DNA of 64,000 nt from Chitinophagaceae bacterium (lineage in GTDB: Bacteria; Bacteroidota; Bacteroidia; Chitinophagales; Chitinophagaceae): NCBI GenBank assembly GCA_947447265.1, contig CANFKC010000013.1, forward strand, positions 1 to 64,000, in the 5' to 3' direction. Positions 34,371 through 45,300 of the stretch are shown here, in pieces. The notes beneath the pieces were generated by a model, which did no database searches, had not been told where the DNA came from, and saw only the letters and a program-made list of their open reading frames with translations. The stretch's first letter is position 1; each line of letters starts with the position of its first letter. The translations under genes and the position numbers were made by a program.

Positions 34371-35102
34371 CTATTGTATTGTTGGTAGTTGTTTAAAAAA
34401 GTAAAGGCGTTGCATATCATCTGATGTTATGCTGATGTTACTGCTGTCATCAAACATAAAACCTTCAGGATTCAGCACATTAATCTGGTAGTATGCTTTT
34501 GCTTCGTAGTTGACAGGGTCACATTTTATTATACAGGCGTCGAGGTTACTGAGCAGGTATAGGTTGCCTTTGTGCCAGCGGGCCCCGGAAATATCTCTTA
34601 CACCCTTAAACGGGTAACGGGCAATTTCTTTAAAATCGGTTGTATATTCAACAATTACAATCGGTTGCTGCGATACGAGTAGGAAACACTGCTTGGTAGC
34701 GTTGTAGGCTATTGATTCGAAAGCCCTGTTCATTGCGCCGCCCCAGGAAACCGGGAAAACTTTTACCAGAGAAAGGTCGCTTTTACGGTATTGATAAACT
34801 TTGCGGGGTGTTTCGTCAGACACATATATAAAACTATCTTTTACTTCTACCCCTTCAAAATCCTGGCCTTCTTCTTTTGCCTTTTTTATGATGTTGCCTT
34901 GCCGGTCGCACTCAAATAATTTACCATGGTCGCTTACAATAAAGCAATGGCCGGTGGCACTATCGTAAACAATATCTGAGGGTTCCGGTATGCCTTTCAG
35001 GCTTTTCCAGTCAGCGAATTTAAATTTGGTATGGGCCAGTTCTTTCTTTCCAGAAGAAATAAGTAGAAGAGCAACGGCTAAAAGGGCAATAAGTTTGCGC
35101 AT
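34371..35102 (-). CDS. SdiA-regulated-like beta-propeller protein
   Basis: A 243-residue protein with an N-terminal hydrophobic signal, then propeller-like repeats typical of the SdiA-regulated/phytase-like family: GIPEPSDIVYDSATGHCFIV, EGQDFEGVEVKDSFIYVSDE and ARWHKGNLYLLSNLDACIIK. The signal ends LLISSGKKE. A lipobox Cys would be expected where Gly stands (GGA codon), so it is probably not lipidated. First gene of the operon that continues through the porin. Function unproven; some members are extracellular phosphatase-like. Confidence 0.8.
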   Translation of the reverse strand: MRKLIALLAVALLLISSGKKELAHTKFKFADWKSLKGIPEPSDIVYDSATGHCFIVSDHGKLFECDRQGNIIKKAKEEGQDFEGVEVKDSFIYVSDETPRKVYQYRKSDLSLVKVFPVSWGGAMNRAFESIAYNATKQCFLLVSQQPIVIVEYTTDFKEIARYPFKGVRDISGARWHKGNLYLLSNLDACIIKCDPVNYEAKAYYQINVLNPEGFMFDDSSNISITSDDMQRLYFFKQLPTIQ

Positions 35103-35137
35103 TGCAATAAATGTGCTGGAAGGTGTTAGACATTAAA

Positions 35138-35170
35138 AATTAATGGGTTGCCACCGGCAACCCATTAATT
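35138..35170 (-). terminator. Strong terminator after the 35182 gene
   Basis: AATTAATGGGTTGCC and GGCAACCCATTAATT form a perfect 15-bp stem with a 3-base loop, followed on the minus strand by five T. It separates the 35182 gene from the SdiA-regulated-like operon. Confidence 0.88.
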
Positions 35171-35181
35171 AAAAAATTTAT

Positions 35182-36117
35182 TTATTGTTTAATAAACTTC
35201 AGGTTTGTGCTTTGGCCGGTATTGTTGTCGCGAATGTTAACGAGATACAATCCGCTAACCAGGTTAGCAACGTCCAGATTGAAATTTTGATTTGTTGCAG
35301 TAGCTTCCATAATACGCTTTCCGGCAATATCGGAGATAGTTACAACTGCAGTACCGTTTATAGAAGTAGTGATATTCAGTGTATTTGCAACCGGGTTTGG
35401 TGCTAATGTTACTACAGGCGCAGGTATTGTGTTCAATGCTACACCTGCAACTGCAATAGAGTCACCTTCAAGACTAACGTTGTCAAACCTGTTATTGCCC
35501 TTGCTGCCGGTATCATTACCATTGAAGGTAATTTTAAATACGAGCTTAGCGTTATTATTTACAGTGGTATCGGTTGTAAACGTCACTGTCGTGCGGTGGT
35601 AAATTAACCATGCAGAATCAGACGCCATAGATAAGCCAGACGTTTTCCAGGTAGCGCCGCTATCAGTGCTATAAGAGAACATTTGGTGTAATTGGCCTTT
35701 AGTAACGCTTGATGATTGTGAAGCGTAAGTAAGCTTGATATTTTTATAGTTTGTAGTAGGCACGTAGAACAACATATTGATGCTGTCGCTAGGGTTGCGG
35801 ACACGAAGCGCAATACCAGCTGCAGCACTCATGCGTAAGTTTACCGTATCATAGTCTGTTGCAATCGGATAGATGGAATCTATTTTAGAAACCCACATAC
35901 TAGATGTGCCTGGTTTTTTTGCAATAAGAATTTTAGCCTTATTCACATCAATTGTAGAAAAATCAGCGGAGATACCGGCAATATCGTGGGTGGCTGTAAA
36001 GGAGTCAGCCATGGTATAACTATTAAAATTCCAATAGTGTATCAGTTTGCTTTGCGCGTTGGTTTTTGAAATAGATGCGAGTACGCAGCACAATAAAAGT
36101 AGAGTTCTTGATTTCAT
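35182..36117 (-). CDS. T9SS-secreted jelly-roll-like protein
   Basis: A 311-residue exported protein (signal MKSRTLLLLCCVLASISKTNAQ). ATG 36117 was chosen, since the longer reading from 36147 only adds a tail. The central domain (about 25-215) holds KLIHYWNFNSYTMAD, AAAGIALRVRNPSDSINMLF and GNNRFDNVSLEG, shared with the lipoprotein at 32475. A type A T9SS sorting domain (about 235-311, VVTLAPNPVANTLNITTS to NLKFIKQ) completes it. It is the upstream gene of the surface cluster, but a strong terminator separates it from the rest, and it diverges from the giant gene at 36335. Confidence 0.85.
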   Translation of the reverse strand: MKSRTLLLLCCVLASISKTNAQSKLIHYWNFNSYTMADSFTATHDIAGISADFSTIDVNKAKILIAKKPGTSSMWVSKIDSIYPIATDYDTVNLRMSAAAGIALRVRNPSDSINMLFYVPTTNYKNIKLTYASQSSSVTKGQLHQMFSYSTDSGATWKTSGLSMASDSAWLIYHRTTVTFTTDTTVNNNAKLVFKITFNGNDTGSKGNNRFDNVSLEGDSIAVAGVALNTIPAPVVTLAPNPVANTLNITTSINGTAVVTISDIAGKRIMEATATNQNFNLDVANLVSGLYLVNIRDNNTGQSTNLKFIKQ

Positions 36118-36215
36118 TATTTTTTTCTGCAAAAAAACGATGGGCATGTTATGGGAACATTAAATAATTGTGAACGAATAAATAATTCAAGCCCCAGACA
36201 ACCTCCCCTTAACAA

Positions 36216-36275
36216 GCCAATAACAAAATGCGTGCCAATAACAAATCAATAGGTAAATGGTTACAATTCGGTAAC
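36216..36275. promoter_or_regulatory. Direct and inverted repeats between two divergent T9SS genes
   Basis: GCCAATAACAAA occurs at 36216-36227 and again at 36234-36245, a period of 18 bases. GTTAC-AATTCG-GTAAC (36260-36275) is an inverted repeat. They lie between the divergent 36117 and 36335 starts and could be regulator-binding sites. A weak -7-like GATTTTTG (36309-36316) precedes the giant gene. Confidence 0.35.
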
Positions 36276-36334
36276 ATGTAAATAGGCATTTGGTAATATT
36301 GATAAAGGATTTTTGCACCTCAAAAGTCCCTTTT

Positions 36335-39300
36335 ATGAAGAAATTTTTACAATCAACAGGTAGGAGATCGTTTTTTATGGTGGGTTTGTTACTGTTACTG
36401 CCGTTTTTTGCAAACCGCTCTTATGGGCAAACCAACCCTACTGCGCAGTCAATACCGTATACGCAGGCATTTACCGGTGTTACAACCACTTATCCTGCCG
36501 GCTGGCAAGGGTGGACCTCTGCATTTGCGGTAAGCAATAACGAGGGACAGCAAGTGCTTCCGATGACTGCAGACAAAACTATGATTAGTGGTAACAATTC
36601 AAGTACCACCAATAGTGTATATTCATTTAGTAACAACATCGGACTGCTTAATTCGGGCTCTGCGATGAATGCCCTTTGTCTTGCCGTTGTTACTACCGGC
36701 AGTTCTAATATACGGGTCGTATACGATGCTGCCACACAGGGGCAAACGTCTGCTGGTCGTATCGATAAATTTGCACTTCAATACAGGGTAGGTACATCGG
36801 GCAACTTTACCGACGTTAATGGAACTACCTACCAGAATAATGCAAGTGCTACAACATCAGGTTCGACGGCAAGCAATGTAGTAACTATTAGCGTTATTCT
36901 TCCTGCGGCATGTAACAACCAATCAGTTGTGCAGCTTCGCTGGATATATCAGGACATGAGCGGAAGCGGCGGTCGCCCATCGTTTTCAATTGATAACGTT
37001 TCTGTATCAGCGGTTACGCTTACTAATTTCTACTCTAAATCATCAGGCAACCTTGATGCTACGGGAACATGGGGTACTAATACCAACGGTACGGGTACTG
37101 CTCCTTCAGATTTCACAACAGTTAACCAGGTTTTCCACATTGCGAACTCAAACTCAGGCGGCATTAGCGGTTCGAACTGGACGGTTTCAGGCCTCGGCTC
37201 AAAAGTAATTGTCGATTCATCAGATCTTACTATTTCTTCTTCTAAGCCAATAATTGCCCTTATTGATGTTGCGGCTAATAGAACACTGACCTTAAGCAAC
37301 ACTACGTTGCCGACTTTTGGCGAACTGAGTTCAGCCGGAACAGTAAAATTCAGTAGTCTGTCCTACACTGCATCCAGTGTTCTTCCCAACTCTACGGTAT
37401 TCGGCGGCGTAATTTTTGATAATACGTCGGTGTTGCCAGCAACCAATTCTGCACCTTTCTTATTTACAGGTAATTTTACACTTCAGAATTCAGCATCATT
37501 CTATGGCGGCGATACGACTGCTTCTGGTACAGGCTACAACCTTATTGTATTAGGCAGTGCTAACCAAACGATTACAGGGAACAACCTCATTTTAGCTTGC
37601 AGGAATTTCTCGGTAAATGACAATAACAGTACAGCTAACCCTACAAAAGCAGGAACGCTTTCACTTGCCAGCAACACAAACCTCTACGTATGTAATTCTA
37701 TAACTACTCAAATATCAACAGCAGGCAATGCATTCTCTGACGGAGGCAATACCATTAAAGTATATAACAACATTTCTATGGGGGGTGCTTCAGCTGGTTA
37801 TAACTTAACCGGTACCATGAGTGCTAACATTATTACGTCAGGCACGTTAAATATTAGGGGCTACACTGCAGGCGCAGCTTCCAGTACAATTGTTGCCGCA
37901 CCGGTTTTTAAAAATATCAACATTAATTCTACTGGTACTGCGGTTGTAGCATTTTGTCCAACAACGGGTGCCAATACTTATACCATCGGCGGCAACTTTA
38001 ATGTTGCAGGTGTCGGCACAGGTGCTATCAACTTTGGTGGCAATACTATACAGATAGGCGGCAACTTTACCTACGTGCCAACAAGTAACGTAATTACGTT
38101 TACTGGAAGTACAGTTCAATTCAACGGTGCTGCGGCTCAAAACTATAGTTCTAATGTAGCGACAACAGGTAATGCATTTGTTAACCTGACCATGAATAAC
38201 ACCAATGGTTTGACTTTATTCAGCCCCCTTACGGTTTCAGGAGTACTTACATTAACATCAGGAAAAATAAGAACGCTTTCTAACACCATGTTACTTACGA
38301 GCACAACCGCGGGTAACGTTTCAGGCGGTAGCAGTACTTCTTATGTAAACGGTGCATTATCTAAAGTTGTTCCTTCGGCTGGAGCAACCCGTATGTTATT
38401 TGAAGTTGGTGATACAACGTATTCGCCGGTGACACTGGGACTAAATGCAAGTGCTACTGCCGGTACAATTAAAGTAAGGTCCGCCTATGGATCTCATCCA
38501 CAGATCGTGGGTGCTGGGATTAACCCCACAACTATGACCAACCGTTACTGGAGTATTAATCTGACAGCTGTTACCGCAGGTGCTTACCCTATGTTGGACA
38601 CCTTCAGCTATAGCACGGGTGATATTAACGGTGGTTCAAATACCGGCTTTATAGTTAGGCGATATGACAATACCGCTGCAACCTGGTCAACTGTAAGCAC
38701 GGTAGCTAACTATACTACTCTGCCAAGCCCTTTAATGCCTAACGGTACATCGGCAGCCGGCCAGGCAACGACAACCGCTACAATAGATTACGTGGCAGGT
38801 AAGACATATCCGGTGCCGACAATAAGTTCGGTAAGCCCTAATACAGGAAATCCTGGCTCGGGTGGATCTGGCACTGCAGTAACCATTACCGGTACAAACT
38901 TTAATACTACTGCGGGGAATAACGTGGTATACTTTGGCGCAACGAAAGCTACTGTATCATCGGTAACTGGTAGTACAATACTTAATGTAACTGTGCCGAT
39001 TGGCGCTACATACGCTTCGGTATCAGTAACCAATATTGCTGCCGGGCTTTCCGCATATTACAATCCACCGTTTAAGCCTTCATTTAATAACGCAGGCTTT
39101 ATTGCTGATACTATCAACATTAAACCTAAAGTAGACTTTAACAGCACTACTGCTAACAGCAGCCCGTATGGCGGTGCTATAGGCGACATTGATGGTGACG
39201 GAAAAGCTGACCTTGTTGTAAACAATGTAGACAGTTCGTCAGTATCTATCTTCCTTAATACAAGCTCTGGCGGTACTATTAATACAGGTTCCTTTACACT

Positions 39301-42300
39301 GTATTCAAGAATTGCTATCAGCTCCAAGCCTAACAATGTGAAACTTGCAGATATCGATGGAGATGGCAAGCTGGATATTGTTTGTGCAATAAATAATAAT
39401 ACCAATGTAGCGATTGTAAGAAATACCACAACTTCAACTGGTAGCCCAACTTTTGCATCAGTAAGCACGGCATCACTTGCTACTATTCAGGCAGTAGTAG
39501 CTATCGCAGATTTTGACGGAGATGGTAAGGCCGATATAGCTGTGACACTTCCGGGAACAAGTGCGGTAGGTATCCTACTGAATACTTCAAGTATAGGCGC
39601 TATCAGCTTTGCTGCTGTAGTTAACGTTGCTGCTGGTTCTGCACCAAACGGTGTAGCTACTGCTGATTTTAATGGTGATAATCGTACAGATATTGTGGCT
39701 GTTAATGCAGGCGGCAATAGCGTATCTGTTTTCCAGAATAACTCAACTTCGGGTTCGTTATCTTTTGGTAGTGCAGTTACTCTTTCAACAGGTAGCGCAC
39801 CAATTGATGTGCAGACCGCTGATATAGATGCAGATGGGAAAATGGATATTTTATTCACCAATAGCTCCGACGCTACTTTCTCAGTTATCCGTAACCAATA
39901 CACATCAGGTGCTATTGTTTCGGGTTCATTCGCTTCAAGGGTTAACTTTACAACCGGCACAGGCACTACTGGCCTTGCGGTTGCAGACCTTAACGGCGAT
40001 AGCAAACTGGATGTTGTAGTTTCTAATGCAGCAAATACAATTTCTGTTTTCCGTAATACTACTACCGGCTCAACACCTGCATTTACGACAAAAGTTGACT
40101 ATGCAACCGGCAGCGGCCCTACAACAGTAACACTTGGCGACCTTGATGGCGACAAGTTTACTGACATAGTAGTAGGTAATAAGAACGACCGTACCGTATC
40201 AGTTTTTGAAAACTATCCATTACCATACGTACCCGCTATAACAGGCGCAACATCATTATGTGCAGATTCCACAGCTACACTTGCAGATAGCTTGACTGGT
40301 GGAATATGGGCCAGCAGCGCAACCGGAATTGCAACAATCAATCCGACAACGGGTGTAGTTACAGGAATTTCTGCGGGAGTTTCGACCATAAGCTACTCAA
40401 TAGTGGCTGGTGGCGATACCAATTATGTAACCAGATCAATTACAGTAAATGCGCATCCGACAGTGGGTAGCATTACGGGTACTACAACAGTTTGCCCGTC
40501 GGTATCATCAACACTATCTTCTTCATTTTCTGGTGGCACTGGCACCTGGAGCAGCAGCGCAACATCAATTGCAACTATTAATCCGACTACAGGAGTAATG
40601 ACAGGTGTTGCTGGGGGAACTGCGACCATTACCTTTACAGTAACAGGCGCATGCGGAACAGTATTTACTACAACAACAGCTACAGTAACCACGTCTCCAT
40701 CAGCGGGTACCATAACAGGAACTACAACAGTTTGCACCGGCGCAACTACTACATTAAGTGACGGTATTGCAGGCGGCGTTTGGAGCAGCAGTGCTGCCGG
40801 AGTTGCTACAGTTGACGCATCGGGCGTTGTTACTGGTGTAACAGCAGGTTCAGCAACAATTTCTTATACCGTTACCAACAGTTGCGGAACAGCAACAGCA
40901 TCAGCCTCGGTTACAGTAAATACAGTCCCTTCGGCACCTGCGTCCATAACAGGTACAACTACTTTGTGTGCCACAACTACCAGCACGCTGAGCGATGCTA
41001 CAGGCGGTGGTACGTGGAGCAGCAGCGCAACATCAATAGCAACAGTCGATGCATCAGGTGTTGTAACAGGTGTAGCCGGCGGAACAGTAACCATATCATA
41101 TACCGTTACCAACAGTTGCGGCAGCACTTCTGCTACAACAACTGTAACTATCAATCCTTTACCAACTACACCGGCAGCAATTACCGGAACAACTACAGTT
41201 TGTACTGCAGCGACTACAACATTAGCTGATACAACCTCAGGCGCTACCTGGAGCAGCAGTGCAACAGGAATAGCAACAGTTGACGCATCTGGTGTAGTTA
41301 CCGGCGTGGCTGTTGGTACCGTAACCATATCGTATACCGTTACCAACAGTTGCGGCAGTTCATCTGCTACTGCAACTGTTACCGTTATCACAACACCATC
41401 AACACCGGCTGCAATTACCGGTACAACAACTGTTTGTACTTCAGCTACAACAACACTAGCTGACGCAACAAGTGGCGGTACCTGGAGCAGCAGTGCTACA
41501 GGCGTGGCAACAATTGATGCATCGGGTGTGGTAACCGGCCTTACAGTTGGTTCTGCAACTATAACTTACACTGTAAGTAACACATGCGGTTCAGCATTTA
41601 ATACTACTTCGGTTACCGTAATAACTATACCGGCAACACCTGCAGCCATTACGGGTACAACAACAGTATGTACAGCAGCAAGCACAACATTAGCATCAAC
41701 TACCAGTGGTGGTACCTGGAGCAGCAGCGCAAGCGGTGTCGCTACGGTTAACCCATCAACTGGTGCGGTAACCGGCGTAACTGTGGGTTCTGCAACTATA
41801 ACTTATACAGTTTCTAATAGCTGTGGTAGTGCTTTTGTAACTACATCAGTAACCGTGAATACCGTTCCTGCTACACCTGCTTCAATAACAGGTACTACAA
41901 CAGTTGCAATAGCTGCAACTACTACTTTAAGCGATGCGACTAGCGGTGGCGCATGGACAAGCAGTGCAACATCAATAGCTACCATATCATCAGGTGGGGT
42001 TGTTACTGGTGTGGCTGCAGGTTCTGCAACTATCACTTATACAGTAACTAATGCATGCGGATCAGCCTTTACTACAGCAAGTGTAACAATTACATCTGGC
42101 AGTTATACTGCCGGCAACCTGGTAGTACTAAAAACTATCGGTACAACAAGTGCTTCAACTGCTATCAGGCTGATGGAACTTTCAACAGCAGGTTCAGTTG
42201 TCGATTCAGTTTCTTTACCAACAAGCGGTGGTTCACAGATCACTATGAGTGGTAGTGCTACTTCAGAAGGCTTCCTTTCATTATCAGGTGAAAAAGACAG

Positions 42301-45300
42301 GATAATAGTAACAGGCTATGATGCAACAACAGGTGTGGCATCTATTGCCGGTACAGCATCAGCCTCTACTAACCGTGTTATCGGTTCTGTAACGTATACA
42401 AAATCGTTCGCGAGAAATTTTGCGCAGAGCGTTTATTCAGCAAATAATATAAGGGGTGGTACCGCTTACAACGGCTTCTATTTTGCTACTGGTTCTAATA
42501 CCGGTGCAATCAGGATGAATGATGCTGCTACGTTAAGCAGCACATCGACCAACCAGCGCTCGATGGCTATATTTAATGGTTGCCTTTACTATGCAGTTGC
42601 TGCAGGTACCGGCGTTCGTGGTATTTACCAGATAGGTACAGGCATTTCATCTGCTACCGGGCAGACGGCTACACAAATCGCCAACCAGGCAAGTTCCGGT
42701 GGTGCGGAATCGTTCTCTATAAGCCCGGATGGCAATATCCTTTACATTGCTGACGGAACTAATGGTATTGTGAAATTTACAAGAACGGGTGGTGCGGGCA
42801 GCTTTACAGCAGCAAGCTATACCGTTTACGCAACTACTTGCGGCGGTATTACTGTTGACTACACAACTACCAACCCGACAATATATACTACACTGGCATC
42901 AGGTACATCACTGGTAAAATTCCAGGATGCGGGAAGTACTGTTTCGTCGGTGTCTACAATATATACAGCACCAGCTGGCACATTGCTTCGTGGTGTGGTT
43001 TTTGCTCCAACTGCTGATGCGACCGTTACCGCAACTGCAGCTTCGGTATGCAGCGGTGGCAGCACTACGGTTACGTTTAGGGGTAACCCACACGCTACCG
43101 TTACCTATAATATTAACGGTGGCACAAGCCAGACGATAGTAATAGACTCGGCAACAGGTACTGCATCAGTTTCTACAGGAACAATAAGCTCGCCTGCCAC
43201 TTACAACCTCGTAAACATTATAGTACCATCAGGAACCAAAACATTGTCTGGTTCTACTACCATCAATATATTAACAGCGCCGGTAGTGCCTGCAATAACC
43301 GGTACAACAACCGTTTGCGCTGGCGCAACAACTGCATTAGCTGATACAGCAACAGGTGGTACCTGGAGCAGCGCCACTACAGCGGTGGCTACAGTAAATG
43401 CATCAGGCGTTGTTTCTGGCGTTTCTGGCGGCACATCAGTAATCTCTTATTCAAAAACAAACAGCTGTGGTACTACAGTAGTTACAACTACTGTTACCGT
43501 AACACCATTGCCTGTTGTTGCACCGGTAACGGGCGCAACAACATTGTGCTCGGGCGCAACAACTACCCTGGCCGACACGACCAGCGGCGGTACCTGGAGC
43601 AGCAGCGCTACAGGTATTGCTACCGTTGATGCCTCAGGCGTAGTTTATGGCGTATCTGCAGGTTCTGTTACTATTACGTATACCGTTACCAACAGTTGCG
43701 GCTCAGCATATTCAACGCTTACCCTTACTGTTAACTCAGGTCCGGTTGTAGGCGCAGTTACAGGCACTACTGCTATATGCACGGGTTCAACATCAACGCT
43801 GGCTGATACAACAGCAGGTGGTACATGGACCAGCAGCGCAACTGCAATTGCAACAGTTAGTGCTTCAGGCGTAGTAACCGGCGTTACGGCAGGTTCTGCT
43901 ACTATATCTTATACAGTTACCAATTCTTGCGGTTCTACAACTCAAACAGCCTCGGTTACAGTAACAGCCACCCCGACAGTAGGTGCAATAACAGGCCCTT
44001 CAACAGTGTGCGTTACGGGCACGATATCATTAAGCGATACTACTGCAGGTGGAACCTGGTCTAGCAGCGCAACATCAATAGCTACTGTAAATGCTACAGG
44101 TAACGTTTATGGCGTGGCTGTAGGTAGCACTACTATTTCGTATGGTGTCGTTACATCTTGCGGAACTATTTATGCAACGAGCACTGTCAGCGTCATTACA
44201 GCGCCAACCATCGGAGCCATTACTGGTGCCACGCATGTTTGTACTTCCGCAACAACAACACTCAGCGATACCACACTCTTCGGTACATGGACGAGCAGCG
44301 CACCATCGGTAGCGAGCATAAACTCATCGACCGGTGTAGTTACCGGTGTAAGCGCAGGAACTGCAACTATCACTTATTCGGTAGGCAGTGCGTGTGGCAC
44401 TTCAATAGTTACTTATCCGGATACTGTATTTGCTTCACCTTCGGTATCAGCTATTACTGGTGTTACTCCAATTATTGTTGGCCAGATCATCACTGCTGCT
44501 GATGCTACATCGGGTGGTACCTGGAGCGTTGCATCGGGTACAATTGCCAATATCAGTTCTGGTGGTGTCATCACCGGCCTTGCTGGCGGTACAACTACAG
44601 TATCTTACACAATTACCAATGCGTGCGGTTCAGCGGTAGCTACAGCATCATTAACTGTGAGTGCTGCAATGGGTGCAGGTAACATAGCTGTTTTACAGGC
44701 TAACGATACAACAGCAAATGGTTCTACCATTTCAATAGTAGAATACGGCACAACTGCTGGTTCTCCATTAAATACATTTACATTGCCTTCAACAGGTGCA
44801 AGCCCAAGGCTGGTAATGAGTGGTACTGCAAGCTCAGAAGGTAGTATGTCGCTCGATTCTGAACGTACGCACATTATATTACCGGGTTATGATACCACAG
44901 CCGGAACAACAGCTGTAGCAAGTAATGGCAGCGTGTTCAGGGCAATATTCTCCATGTTACCTACCGGTGCAGCGAGCAATGTTGTTAAATTGTCTCAGAC
45001 ACTTGTTTACAATACTAATAATTTCCGTGGTGCTACAGCAGCAGGTACAAAGTACTTTGGTGCGGGTACTGCAAGCACAGCGGCGCGTGGTGGCGTACAA
45101 TACATGGTAGGCACAACCTCGTCCACACAGGTTACTGCTACCACTACTAACGTAAGAACAGCACAGGTATTTAATGGTCAGCTTTACTACTCAACAGGTA
45201 GCGGTACAGTAGGTGTTTATGCAGTAGGAACCGGCGTACCAACCACCAGCGGCAACACATCGACCTTAATTAATAGCACCGGTTCACTTACAAGCCCTTA

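Noticed and set aside
39487-40005. Long minus-strand frames opposite the giant gene
   Set aside because: They are shadows of the repeat-rich, Thr/Ser/Ala-coding plus strand and have no signal or domain.
40238-44670. CRISPR or tandem DNA satellite
   Set aside because: The period of about 234 bases is a coding domain repeat with synonymous variation inside one open frame.
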